Shown: piece after piece, positions 47,689 through 56,812 of the stretch | How the letters are laid out: each line of letters opens with the position of its first letter | Position numbering within the stretch: the stretch's first letter is position 1 | The notes under the pieces: generated by a model | Databases searched by the model: none | Told to the model about the DNA's origin: nothing | The model's input: only the letters and a program-made list of their open reading frames with translations | NCBI RefSeq assembly: GCF_004683965.1 | Contig: NZ_CP038436.1 | Location: 1,426,001 to 1,490,000, forward strand | Direction: 5' to 3' | Origin: Nocardioides seonyuensis | Lineage (GTDB): Bacteria; Actinomycetota; Actinomycetes; Propionibacteriales; Nocardioidaceae | DNA length: 64,000 bases | Program-made: the position numbers and the translations under genes

Positions 47689-49206
47689 TCAGCTGTGCTG
47701 AGGGAAGCCGAGGTTGAGACCGCCGTGGCTGGGGTCGAGCCAACGCTGGGTGATGGCCTTCTCGCGGGTGAAGAAGTCCACCCCGTGCGGTCCGTAGGCC
47801 TTGGCGTCCCCGAACAGCGAGGCCTTCCAGCCGCCGAAGGAGTGGTAGGCGACGGGCACCGGGATCGGCACGTTGATACCGACCATGCCGGCCTCGACCT
47901 CACGCTGGAAGCGCCGCGCGGCACCACCGTCGTTGGTGAAGATGGCGCTGCCGTTGCCGTAGGGACCGGAGTTGATGAGCTCGATTCCCTCGGGGTAGCC
48001 GGACACCCGCACGACCGACAGCACCGGGCCGAAGATCTCGTCGGTGTAGGCGCTCGACGAGGTCGGCACCTTGTCCAGCAGGGTCGGGCCCATCCAGAAG
48101 CCCTCCGAATCGCCGTCCACCTCGTCCCCCCTGCCGTCGACCACGACGCTCGCACCGTCGGCGGAAGCCACGTCGACGTACGACGCCACCTTGTCGCGGT
48201 GCTCGCGGGTGATCAGCGGGCCCATGTCGCACCCGCGCCGGCCGTCGCCGACCTTCAAGGTGGCCATCCGCTCGCGGATCTTCTCGATGAGCGGGTCGGC
48301 CACCGTGTCCACCGCGAGCACGACGCTCACGGCCATGCAGCGCTCCCCGGCCGAGCCGAAGCCGGCGTTGACGGCTGAGTCGGCGACCAGGTCGAGGTCG
48401 GCGTCCGGCAGGACGAGCATGTGGTTCTTGGCGCCGCCGAGGGCCTGGACCCGCTTGCCGTGGGCAGTTCCGGTCTCGTAGACGTAGCGGGCGATCGGGG
48501 TCGACCCGACGAAGGAGATCGAGGCGACGTCGGGGTGCACCAGGAGGGCGTCGACGGCCTCCTTGTCGCCGTGGACGACGTTGAAGACGCCGGGTGGCAG
48601 GCCCGCCTCGGTCATCAGCTCCGCCATCCAGTTGGCAGCCGAGGGGTCCTTCTCGCTCGGCTTGAGCACGACGCAGTTGCCGGTCGCGATGGCGATGGGG
48701 AAGAACCACATCGGCACCATGGCGGGGAAGTTGAAGGGGCTGATGATCCCGACGACCCCGAGCGGCTGCTTGAGAGAGAACACGTCGACGTCGGTCGAGA
48801 CGTTCTCCGACATCGAGCCCTTGATGAGGTGGGGCAGCGAGCAGGCGAACTCGACCACCTCGAGGCCGCGGGCGATCTCGCCACCCGCGTCGGAGAGGAC
48901 CTTGCCGTGCTCGGAGGTGAGGATCTCGGCGAGCTCCCCCTGTCTGCTGGCGAGCAGCTCGCGGAAGGCGAACATCACCGACTGCCGCTTGGCGATGGAG
49001 GCCTGCCCCCAGGAGGAGAAGGCCTTCTTGGCCACGCCGACCGCCGTGTCGACGTCGGCGGCCGAGCCGAGCCGGACGTGTCGCTGGACGACCCCGCGGG
49101 CGGGGTCGAAGACGTCACCCGTCCGCTCGGAGCTGCCGGCGCTGGGGACGCCGTCGATCCAGTGGTCGAGGACGGGCAGGTCGCTGGTCGTGCTGGGGGT
49201 CGTCAT
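47689..49206 (-). CDS. mmsA: CoA-acylating (methyl)malonate-semialdehyde dehydrogenase
   Basis: A 505-aa aldehyde dehydrogenase. Typical MmsA marks are QPLGVVGIISPFNFPAMVPM, WFFPIAIATGNCVVLKPSE, catalytic Cys in GSAGERCMAVS, and SFGGWKASLFGD near the end. It oxidises malonate or methylmalonate semialdehyde to acetyl- or propionyl-CoA, the last step after transamination of beta-alanine or beta-aminoisobutyrate. ATG at 49206 overlaps the aminotransferase stop (ATGA). Last gene of the pyrimidine operon. Confidence 0.94.
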   Translation of the reverse strand: MTTPSTTSDLPVLDHWIDGVPSAGSSERTGDVFDPARGVVQRHVRLGSAADVDTAVGVAKKAFSSWGQASIAKRQSVMFAFRELLASRQGELAEILTSEHGKVLSDAGGEIARGLEVVEFACSLPHLIKGSMSENVSTDVDVFSLKQPLGVVGIISPFNFPAMVPMWFFPIAIATGNCVVLKPSEKDPSAANWMAELMTEAGLPPGVFNVVHGDKEAVDALLVHPDVASISFVGSTPIARYVYETGTAHGKRVQALGGAKNHMLVLPDADLDLVADSAVNAGFGSAGERCMAVSVVLAVDTVADPLIEKIRERMATLKVGDGRRGCDMGPLITREHRDKVASYVDVASADGASVVVDGRGDEVDGDSEGFWMGPTLLDKVPTSSSAYTDEIFGPVLSVVRVSGYPEGIELINSGPYGNGSAIFTNDGGAARRFQREVEAGMVGINVPIPVPVAYHSFGGWKASLFGDAKAYGPHGVDFFTREKAITQRWLDPSHGGLNLGFPQHS

Positions 49207-50531
49207 GAGAGCTCCTTGGTGAGCAGGGTGAGTGCGTCGTCGTAGATGGCCAGAGCAGTTCCGGCCTCGTCGTCGGTGACCACGCAAGGTGGCACCACGT
49301 GGATGCGGTTGTCGGCCACGAAGGGCAGCAGGCCACGCTCGAGCAGCAGGGCCTTGGCGCGGCCGACGACCGCCGGGGCCACCGGCTCCCGGGACTCGGG
49401 ATCGGAGACCAGCTCGAGCGCCCAGAAGACGCCGGCGCCCCGAGCCTCCCCGACCAGGTCGTGCTTCTCGGCCAGCTCGGCGAGACCGGGTCCGAGCACG
49501 TCGCGACCGATGCGTGCGGCGTTGTCGACGATGCCCTCGTCGGCCATCGCGTCGATCGAGGCGACGATCGAGGCCATCGCGAGCGGATGCCCGCTGTAGG
49601 TGAGTCCGCCCGGGAACACGATGTCGTCGAAGTGGGCCGCGATCGGGTCGCTGATGACCACGCCACCGACCGGGACGTACCCGGAGTTGACGCCCTTCGC
49701 GAACGTGATCAGGTCGGGGACGACGTCGTAGGCGTCGAAGGCGAACCACTGGCCCGTGCGGCCGAACCCGGCCATCACCTCGTCGAGGATGAGCATGATC
49801 CCGTGCTTGTCAGCGAGGGCCCGCACCCCCTCGAGGTAGCCCGGCGGCGGCATCAGCACCCCGGCGGTGCCGGGCACCGTCTCGAGGAGGATCGCGGCGA
49901 CGGAGGCAGGGCCCTCGGACTCGACGACACGCGTCAGGTGGCGCAGCGCCCGCTCGCTCTCCTCCTCCGGCGTGGTCGCCCAGAACTCCGAGCGGTAGAG
50001 ATAGGGGCCGAACACGTGCACGTGCCCGCGGGCGTACTCGTTGGGCACCCGCCGCCAGTCGCCCGTCGCCACGACCGCCGCGCCGGTGTTGCCGTGATAG
50101 CTGCGATAGGTCGAGACGACCTTGTCGCGCCCGGTGAACTGCCGGGCCATCCGGATGGCGTTCTCGTTGGCGTCGGCGCCGCCGTTGGTGAAGAACACCT
50201 TGGTGAAGCCGTCCGGGGCCAGGTCGACGATCCGGCGTGCCGCCTCGCCGCGGGCGAGGTTGGCGGTGGGCGGGGAGATCGTCGTCAGGAGCGCCGCCTG
50301 CTCCTGGATGGCCGCGACGATCCGCGGGTGCTGGTGTCCGATGTTGACGTTGACGAGCTGGCTGGAGAAGTCCAGCCACTCGCGACCCGCGTGGTTCCAC
50401 ACGCGGCAGCCGAGGCCACCGGCCACCACCATCGGGGAGAGGGCTGCCTGCGCCGACCACGAGTGGAAGACGTGGGCCCGGTCGAGCTCGACGGTGTGGC
50501 CGTCGAGGTCCCCCGGCACTGGCTCTGTCAT
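49203..50531 (-). CDS. Class III aminotransferase, probable beta-alanine/beta-aminoisobutyrate:pyruvate type
   Basis: A 442-aa PLP enzyme of the omega-aminotransferase group with NIGHQHPRIVAAIQEQAALL, FFTNGGADANENAIRMARQF, ILDEVMAGFGRTGQWFAFD and the PLP Lys in ITFAKGVNSGYVPVGG. In this operon it should turn beta-alanine, made from uracil, into malonate semialdehyde for the next enzyme. The start at 50531 (MTEPVPGDL) is preferred to an upstream frame overlapping the binding-protein gene. Confidence 0.9.
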   Translation of the reverse strand: MTEPVPGDLDGHTVELDRAHVFHSWSAQAALSPMVVAGGLGCRVWNHAGREWLDFSSQLVNVNIGHQHPRIVAAIQEQAALLTTISPPTANLARGEAARRIVDLAPDGFTKVFFTNGGADANENAIRMARQFTGRDKVVSTYRSYHGNTGAAVVATGDWRRVPNEYARGHVHVFGPYLYRSEFWATTPEEESERALRHLTRVVESEGPASVAAILLETVPGTAGVLMPPPGYLEGVRALADKHGIMLILDEVMAGFGRTGQWFAFDAYDVVPDLITFAKGVNSGYVPVGGVVISDPIAAHFDDIVFPGGLTYSGHPLAMASIVASIDAMADEGIVDNAARIGRDVLGPGLAELAEKHDLVGEARGAGVFWALELVSDPESREPVAPAVVGRAKALLLERGLLPFVADNRIHVVPPCVVTDDEAGTALAIYDDALTLLTKELS

Positions 50532-50544
50532 CGCTGCTCTCCTT

Positions 50545-51711
50545 CTACTCGCCGGCCTCGTTGAGGGTGACCTCGATGGGTTCGTAGTCGGCACCATCCA
50601 CGTCGACGTCCTCCTCACGGAGCTCCTCGAGCGCCTGCTCGACGTACTCGTTGGTGTACGCCGTCTCCGGCGGCTCCTCGCTGATGATCGTCGCGCCCGT
50701 CTCGTTCTCGGTGTTCAGCGCGATGTCGACCGTCTGGTCCCAGGCCGCCTGGTCGATGACCCCGACGCCGTTGGTCGAGGGCCAGATCAGCTTGTTGACC
50801 TCGTTGGTCATCCACAGCTGGTGGCTCGTCCCGAGCTGTGACCCGGCCGCGGTGACGGCGTCGGCTCCGGCCTGCGGGTCGTCCCTGACGAACTCCCAGC
50901 CCTTGATGGAGGCCTTGATGAAGGCGACCGTCTGCTCCTGGTAGGCCTCGTCCTCGAGCTGGTCGGTGGAGGCCCAGATGGCGTCCTGGAGCATGGCGGT
51001 GCCCACCTCGTTCCAGTCGATGACGTTGAGGTCCTCGGGCTGGTAGAGCTCGCCCGTGTCGGGGTTGACGCTCTCGAGGACCTGGGCGTACTCGTTGTAG
51101 GTCATCGCCTGGGCCGCGTCGATGTCACCGGCGAGGAAGGCGTTCATGTCGAAGGCCTGCTGGACCAGGTTGATGTCCTCGAGCTGGACGCCGGCCTGCT
51201 GCATCCCGGCGAAGAGCTCCCACTCGTTGCCGAAGCCCCAGCTGCCGACGTTCTTGCCGGCGAGGTCCTCGGGGGTCTCGATGCCCTGCTCCTTGAAGGA
51301 GATCTGGGTGGTCGCACTCCGCTCGAAGATCTGGGCGACGTTGGTGATGCCGGCACCCTGCTCGATCGAGCCGAGCACCTTGGGGACCCACGAGATGGCG
51401 TAGTCGACGTCGCCGGCCGCGAGGACGTCCTGCGGAACGATGTCGGGGCCGCCCTCCTCGATGGTCACGTCAAGGCCCTCGTCCTCGTAGAAGCCCTGCT
51501 CGACCGCGGCGTAGTAGCCCGCGAACTGGGCCTGCGCGACCCACTGCAGCTGGAGCGAGACGGGGGTGAGGTCTCCGTCGCCGCCTTCTCCCTCGCCGGC
51601 CGAACCGTCGTCGTCGCCCCCCGAGCAGCCCGCGAGGACCAGGGCCAGGGTCGCGACGCCGGCAGCGAGGCGGAACCGGGAGCGGGTCCCGGGTCGTCGT
51701 GTGGCTCTCAT
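50545..51711 (-). CDS. ABC transporter substrate-binding lipoprotein, NMT1/THI5-like
   Basis: A 388-aa lipoprotein with lipobox VLAGC (Cys29) and a Gly/Asp-rich linker, then VSLQLQWVAQAQFAGYYAAV, EGLDVTIEEGGPDIVPQDVL and GSWGFGNEWELFAGMQQAGV. THI5/ThiY-like proteins bind pyrimidines such as hydroxymethylpyrimidine, which fits the surrounding pyrimidine genes. A nucleobase or dihydropyrimidine ligand is inferred. Confidence 0.88.
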   Translation of the reverse strand: MRATRRPGTRSRFRLAAGVATLALVLAGCSGGDDDGSAGEGEGGDGDLTPVSLQLQWVAQAQFAGYYAAVEQGFYEDEGLDVTIEEGGPDIVPQDVLAAGDVDYAISWVPKVLGSIEQGAGITNVAQIFERSATTQISFKEQGIETPEDLAGKNVGSWGFGNEWELFAGMQQAGVQLEDINLVQQAFDMNAFLAGDIDAAQAMTYNEYAQVLESVNPDTGELYQPEDLNVIDWNEVGTAMLQDAIWASTDQLEDEAYQEQTVAFIKASIKGWEFVRDDPQAGADAVTAAGSQLGTSHQLWMTNEVNKLIWPSTNGVGVIDQAAWDQTVDIALNTENETGATIISEEPPETAYTNEYVEQALEELREEDVDVDGADYEPIEVTLNEAGE

Positions 51712-51757
51712 GTGTTCTCCTCAGGGTGGGCGTGCGGATGTTGTGGGCGTTCAGGTG

Positions 51758-52567
51758 TCAGGACGTGGGCGTGTGCCGGGAGGCCCAGAGCTCCACGAGC
51801 AGCGTGGCGACGTAGAAGGAGAGACCCAGGACGATCGACCCGACGACGTAGGCCCAGGCGAGCGCGTAGTTGCTGCTGGAGGCGGCGGTGGTGATCGACT
51901 TTCCCAGGCCGCCGACGGGCCCGCCGAAGTACTCCGCGATCAGGGCCGAGATGACCGCCAGCGAGGAGGCGACGCGCAGGCCCGTGAAGACGTACGGCGT
52001 CGCCGTGGGCAGCGTGACCGTGCGCGCGACCTGCGTCGGAGTCGCGGCGTAGGCGGCCATCAGCTCACGGTGGACCGACGACACCTGGCGCAGCCCGCGC
52101 AGGGTGTTGAGGTAAACGGGGATGCAGACCGCGAGGGCGGCGATGATGATCCGGCCGGTGTCCACGGCTGCGCCGAACATCGTGTAGAGCACCGGTGCCA
52201 GGGCGACGATCGGCACGACCGAGAGCGCGGCGACGACCGGCACGGCCATCTGGTCGGCCACCTTGCTGGCGCTGGCCAGGACTGCTCCGAGGATGCCGAC
52301 GACGGCCCCGAGGAGCATGCCGATCAGCGCGTTGCGACCGGTGACCACCATGCCGCTGACGATGGACTCGCGCGCCGCGACCAGCTGGTCCCAGATGGCC
52401 GAGGGGGCCGGGACGATGTAGGGGTCGATCTCCAGACCGGTCACGGCGACCTGCCACAGGCCGAGGGAGGCAACGCCGACCACCAGCGGTGCGACCACCG
52501 TGCCGACGCGGACCTCGGGCAGCGGGAGGGCCCGCCGGGTGTCGCGCGTGGTTGCGGAGTCGCTCAT
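51758..52567 (-). CDS. ABC transporter permease (first of two)
   Basis: A 269-aa permease of the SsuC/ThiX class with about six helices, VVGVASLGLWQVAVTGLEID near the start and the EAA-type loop MAAYAATPTQVARTVTLPTA. The ATG overlaps the ATPase stop by four bases (ATGA). It is separated from the binding-protein gene by 46 bases. Confidence 0.92.
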   Translation of the reverse strand: MSDSATTRDTRRALPLPEVRVGTVVAPLVVGVASLGLWQVAVTGLEIDPYIVPAPSAIWDQLVAARESIVSGMVVTGRNALIGMLLGAVVGILGAVLASASKVADQMAVPVVAALSVVPIVALAPVLYTMFGAAVDTGRIIIAALAVCIPVYLNTLRGLRQVSSVHRELMAAYAATPTQVARTVTLPTATPYVFTGLRVASSLAVISALIAEYFGGPVGGLGKSITTAASSSNYALAWAYVVGSIVLGLSFYVATLLVELWASRHTPTS

Positions 52568-53439
52568 CGGGTCTCACCGCCTCGCGGCTGCGGGGAGCCG
52601 TGCAGGTGCTCGCGCACCCTGGCGACGGTGTGGAAGAAGTCGGGGACGTCACGGACGTCGTCGGTGCGGTCGTGGGAGGTCCCCATCTGGTCGCCGCCCG
52701 CCCGTACGACGTCGACGACCCGGCCGGGCCGTGGGGACATGACGACCACCCGGTCGGACAGGAAGACCGCCTCGGGGATCGAGTGGGTGACGAACAGGAC
52801 GGCGGCACCGGTCTCCCGGCAGATCCGCACGAGCTCGTTCTGCATCCGTTCGCGGGTGATCTCGTCGAGGGCGCCGAACGGCTCGTCCATCAGCAGCAGC
52901 CGCGGGCTCTCCGCCAGCGCGCGGGCGATGGCGACGCGCTGCTGCATGCCTCCCGAGAGCTGCTCGGGATAGGCCTTGGGGAAGTCCTCGAGCCCCACCA
53001 GCTCGAGCAGCTCGGCGCAGCGACGGCGCCTCTCGTCGCTCGCCACCCCGTGGAGCTTCAGCGGCAGCTCGATGTTGGCAGCCACCGTGCGCCACGGCAG
53101 GAGCCCGGCCTGCTGGAAGGCGATGCCGTAGTCCTGGTCGAGCCGAGCCTGGCGCGCCGTCTTGCCGAAGACCTCGACCGTGCCGGCGGTCGGCGTGTCC
53201 AGGTCGGCGACCAGCCGCAGCAGGGTGCTCTTGCCGCACCCGCTCGGCCCGATCAGCGACACGAACTCACCCGCCTCGACCGTCAGGTCGATGCCGCTGA
53301 GCGCCACGACGTCGTTGCGGCGGGTGGTGAACACCCGGTCGACCCCGGTGATCTCGATCGCGTGCGCGGTGGACGTGCGCGGGGCGGGGGACCGACTCAT
53401 CGACTCGCTCTCGGTGGGTGCCCTGGAAGGTCTCGGCAT
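52564..53439 (-). CDS. ABC transporter ATPase
   Basis: A 291-aa ATPase with Walker A GPSGCGKST, Q-loop AFQQAGLLPW, signature LSGGMQQRVAIARAL, Walker B LLLMDEPFGALD and VTHSIPEAVF. The 30 residues before the domain are disordered; ATG at 53439 is chosen for its one-base overlap with the upstream permease (TGATG), though an internal ATG 14 codons later is possible. It should serve both flanking permeases. Confidence 0.93.
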   Translation of the reverse strand: MPRPSRAPTESESMSRSPAPRTSTAHAIEITGVDRVFTTRRNDVVALSGIDLTVEAGEFVSLIGPSGCGKSTLLRLVADLDTPTAGTVEVFGKTARQARLDQDYGIAFQQAGLLPWRTVAANIELPLKLHGVASDERRRRCAELLELVGLEDFPKAYPEQLSGGMQQRVAIARALAESPRLLLMDEPFGALDEITRERMQNELVRICRETGAAVLFVTHSIPEAVFLSDRVVVMSPRPGRVVDVVRAGGDQMGTSHDRTDDVRDVPDFFHTVARVREHLHGSPQPRGGETR

Positions 53440-54320
53440 CAGCTGCTCCCGGTCATCCGGAAGGGGCGCAGCCCGAGGCCGAGGAGGCCGACCGCGCCAG
53501 CGGCCACGAGGCCGACGGCCACGGCGCCGAAGATGGGGGCCCAGGCCTTGGCGGGGTCTCCGCCTGCCGACTGGGCGTACTCGACGACCATCCGGCCGAT
53601 GCCGCCCCGCAGGCCGATGGACACCTCCGCGACGACTGTGCCGATCACGGCGCTCGCGGCTCCGAGCCGGAGGGCGGGCAGCAGGAACGGCACGCTCGCC
53701 GGAAGCCGCAGGGTCGCCAGGGACCGCCACCAGCCCACGCCGTAGACGTGCATGAGCTCGAGGTGCGTGCGGGCCGGGGACTTCAGCCCTCGCAGTGCCC
53801 CGACCGCGACCGGGAAGAAGGCGAGGTAGGCGGCGATCAGCGCGACAGAGTGCTCGTTCTCCCAGCTGAACGAGCCGAGGCTCAGACCCGAGCCCCACCG
53901 CCTCACGAGGGGGGCGATCGCGATCAGCGGAACCGTCTGGCTCAGGACGATCCAGGGCAGCAGCCCCGACTCGGCCAGGCGGAAGCGGCTCATCAGCAGC
54001 GCCAGCAGCAGGCCCACGACGACGCCGATCAACCACCCGCGGGTGGCGATGCCCAGCGTGAAGAGGCTGGCCTCGGTGACGGCGCCGAGCGCGGACGGGG
54101 CACCGGGGGCGCCGGTCGCCGGCTCGAACAGGCGCTGGACCATCTCCCACGAGTGAGGCATCGCGAGGTCGGTCGCCCGCGGCAGGACCAGCAGTCGCTC
54201 GCCGACACGCAGCCCCTCCGCGGGACCGAAGGCCTTGTAGAGGTCCCATGCGGCGGCGAGCAGGAGGACTCCGAGGAGTCCCATCCCTGCTGCCCGCAGC
54301 CGACCCCGCATCCGCGTCAC
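53439..54320 (-). CDS. ABC transporter permease (second of two)
   Basis: A 293-aa permease with an N-terminal helix, an external loop, then five or so helices with ALLMSRFRLAESGLLPWIVL and the EAA-type loop LMHVYGVGWWRSLATLRLPA. Start GTG at 54320 overlaps the upstream stop (GTGA); ATG at 54311 is an alternative. Two different permease genes with one ATPase suggest a heterodimeric channel. Confidence 0.9.
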   Translation of the reverse strand: MTRMRGRLRAAGMGLLGVLLLAAAWDLYKAFGPAEGLRVGERLLVLPRATDLAMPHSWEMVQRLFEPATGAPGAPSALGAVTEASLFTLGIATRGWLIGVVVGLLLALLMSRFRLAESGLLPWIVLSQTVPLIAIAPLVRRWGSGLSLGSFSWENEHSVALIAAYLAFFPVAVGALRGLKSPARTHLELMHVYGVGWWRSLATLRLPASVPFLLPALRLGAASAVIGTVVAEVSIGLRGGIGRMVVEYAQSAGGDPAKAWAPIFGAVAVGLVAAGAVGLLGLGLRPFRMTGSS

Positions 54321-55345
54321 GCCTTCGCGGTCACGTGCTCGCGCAGGGCCGGCACGATCGTCTCGCCATAGACACGGAGGGTCTCCTCCTTGTTGTCGTG
54401 CTGGAGATACCCCGCGAACTGGTCGACGCCGATGTCCTTGAGCTCCTTGAGCTTGGCGACGTGGTCCTCGGCGGTGCCGAGGACGCAGAAGCGGTCGACG
54501 ATCTCGTCTGGGACGAAATCGGTGTGGGTGTTGCCGGCCTGCCCGTGCTCGTTGTAGTCGTAGCCTTCCCGGCCCTTGATGTAGTCGGTGAGCGCCTGGG
54601 GGACGGTCCCGGAGTCGCCGTACTTGGCCACGATGTCGGCCACGTGGTTGCCGACCATGCCGCCGAACCAGCGACTCTGCTCGCGCATGTGCTCCCACGA
54701 CTCCGGGGTGTCCTCACCGACGTACATCGGCGCCGCGACGCAGAACGTGATGGCGTCGGGGTCGCGGCCCGCCTTCTCGGCGGCATCGCGCACCGACCCG
54801 ATCATCCACTTCGCGATGTCGACGTCGGCGAGCTGCAGGATGAAGCCGTCGCCGACCTCGCCGGCCGCCTTGAGCGCGAGCGGTCCGTAGGCCGCCACCC
54901 AGACCTCGAGGGAGGAGGTGCGCGCCCACGGGAACTGCAGGGTCGTGCCGTTGAGCTCGACGGGGCGGCAGTTGGCCAGCTCGCGGATGACGTGGGTCGC
55001 CTCGCGGACCTCCTTGAGCGTGGTCGGCTTGCCGTTGAGCACCCGCACCGCCGAGTCGCCGCGGCCGATGCCGCAGACGGTCCGGTTGCCGTACATCTCG
55101 TTGAGGGTCGCGAAGACCGAGGCCGTCACCGTCCAGTCACGAGTTGCCGGGTTGGTGACCATCGGACCGACCGTCACCCGGTGGGTGGCAGCCAGGATCG
55201 CGGAGTAGATGACGTAGGGCTCCTGCCAGAGCAGGTGGGAGTCGAAGGTCCACACGTGGTCGAAGCCGTGCTCCTCCGCCTGCTGGGCCAGGCCCACGGT
55301 GCGCCAGGCCGGCGGATTGGTCTGCAGTACGACGCCGAAGTCCAT
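54317..55345 (-). CDS. LLM-class, probably F420-dependent, oxidoreductase
   Basis: A 342-aa luciferase-like TIM barrel beginning MDFGVVLQTNPPAWRTVGLA, with HVWTFDSHLLWQEPYVIYSA, RDWTVTASVFATLNEMYGNR and GIGRGDSAVRVLNGKP. It resembles the F420-binding subgroup (TIGR03842-like, from memory) rather than FMN monooxygenases. It is locked in the operon between dihydropyrimidinase and the transporter. Since no dihydropyrimidine dehydrogenase is present, reduction of uracil or thymine with F420H2 is a tempting role; a RutA-like oxidation is the other option. Confidence 0.85.
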   Translation of the reverse strand: MDFGVVLQTNPPAWRTVGLAQQAEEHGFDHVWTFDSHLLWQEPYVIYSAILAATHRVTVGPMVTNPATRDWTVTASVFATLNEMYGNRTVCGIGRGDSAVRVLNGKPTTLKEVREATHVIRELANCRPVELNGTTLQFPWARTSSLEVWVAAYGPLALKAAGEVGDGFILQLADVDIAKWMIGSVRDAAEKAGRDPDAITFCVAAPMYVGEDTPESWEHMREQSRWFGGMVGNHVADIVAKYGDSGTVPQALTDYIKGREGYDYNEHGQAGNTHTDFVPDEIVDRFCVLGTAEDHVAKLKELKDIGVDQFAGYLQHDNKEETLRVYGETIVPALREHVTAKA

Positions 55346-55371
55346 CTCGGGCTCCTTCTGGACGGGGTGGG

Positions 55372-56802
55372 CTAGGAGAGGTACTGCGTCAGACCGCGCT
55401 TGAGGAACTTGCCGTGGCCGGCGCGGCCGTGGAAGGCACCGTCCGAGACGACGACCGAGCCGCGAGAGATGACGACGTCCACGTGCCCGTCGATCTCGAA
55501 CCCCTCCCACGCGGAGTGGTCCATGTTCATGTGGTGCGTCTGCTCGTAGCCGATCGAGGTGTGGCCGTTCGGGTCGTAGACGACGATGTCTGCGTCCGCG
55601 CCGGGCGCGATGACTCCCTTGGTGCCGTGGAGCCCGAACATGCGGGCCGGAGTGGTCGAGGTGAGCTCGACCCAGCGTTCGAGGGTCAGCTCACCGGTGA
55701 CGACGCCCTGGTAGAGCAGGTCCATGCGGTGCTCGATGGACCCGATGCCGTTGGGGATCGCGCGGAAGTCTCCACGGCCCAGCTCCTTCTGGTCCTTCAT
55801 GCAGAAGGGGCAGTGGTCGGTCGAGACCATCTGCAGGTCGTTGGTGCGCAGGCCCGCCCACATGGCGTCCTGGTGGCCCTCGGCGCGGGAGCGCAACGGC
55901 GTGGAGCAGACCCATTTGGCGCCCTCGAAGCCGTCCTCGCCGCCGGCCCCGAGCTGCTCCTCGAGGGAGAGGTAGAGGTATTGCGGACAGGTCTCGCCGA
56001 AGACGTTCTTCCCGCGGTCGCGGGCCGCTGCGAGCTGGGCGACGGCCTGCTTGGCGCTGACGTGCACGACGTAGAGCGGAGCGTTGGTGAGGTCGGCCAG
56101 CATGATCGCGCGGTGCGTGGCCTCCTCCTCCATCTGCCAGGCGCGGGCGATGCCGTGGAAGTAGGGGCCGGTCTTGCCCTGGTTGTAGAGCTGCTCGGCG
56201 AGGACGTCGATGGCCGGGCCGTTCTCGGCGTGCATCATCGTCATCAGGCCGAGCTCGGCGGCCTTCTGCATCGCCTTGAGGATCTGCGCGTCGTCGGAGT
56301 AGAAGACCCCGGGGTAGGCCATGAACAGCTTGTAGCTGGTGATGCCCTCGTCGACGAGGGTCTCCATCGCCTTGAGCGACTGCTCGTCCACGCCGCCGAT
56401 GATCTGGTGGAAGCCGTAGTCGACCGCGCAGTTGCCGCCCGCCTTCTCGTGCCAGGCAGCCAGTCCGGTCTCCACGGCCTCGCCGTACTTCTGCACCGCG
56501 AAGTCGATGATCGAGGTCGTGCCGCCCCAGGCCGCTGCGGTGGTGCCGGTCTCGAAGGTGTCGCTGGCCTGGGTGCCGCCGAAGGGCAGCTCCATGTGGG
56601 TGTGGGCGTCGATGCCACCCGGGATGACGTACTTGTCCGTCGCGTCGACCACGCGGTCCACCGAGGAGGCGAGGTCGGCGCCGAGCGCGGTGGACCCCGG
56701 CTCGACCAGTGCGACGATCCTCTCCCCGTCGACCAGCACGTCGGCGCGGGTCCGGCCGGTGGCACTGACGACAGTGCCTCCGCTGATCAGCAACGTGCTC
56801 AT
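55372..56802 (-). CDS. hydA: Dihydropyrimidinase
   Basis: A 476-aa cyclic amidohydrolase. Metal-site marks are GGIDAHTHMELPFGGTQASD, the carbamylated Lys in ITSYKLFMAYPG, MMHAENG, VVHVSAKQA and the Asp in STDHCPFCMK. It opens dihydrouracil to N-carbamoyl-beta-alanine. Length is typical. It follows the ureidopropionase gene by ten bases. Confidence 0.95.
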   Translation of the reverse strand: MSTLLISGGTVVSATGRTRADVLVDGERIVALVEPGSTALGADLASSVDRVVDATDKYVIPGGIDAHTHMELPFGGTQASDTFETGTTAAAWGGTTSIIDFAVQKYGEAVETGLAAWHEKAGGNCAVDYGFHQIIGGVDEQSLKAMETLVDEGITSYKLFMAYPGVFYSDDAQILKAMQKAAELGLMTMMHAENGPAIDVLAEQLYNQGKTGPYFHGIARAWQMEEEATHRAIMLADLTNAPLYVVHVSAKQAVAQLAAARDRGKNVFGETCPQYLYLSLEEQLGAGGEDGFEGAKWVCSTPLRSRAEGHQDAMWAGLRTNDLQMVSTDHCPFCMKDQKELGRGDFRAIPNGIGSIEHRMDLLYQGVVTGELTLERWVELTSTTPARMFGLHGTKGVIAPGADADIVVYDPNGHTSIGYEQTHHMNMDHSAWEGFEIDGHVDVVISRGSVVVSDGAFHGRAGHGKFLKRGLTQYLS

Positions 56803-56812
56803 CCCGTCCCCC

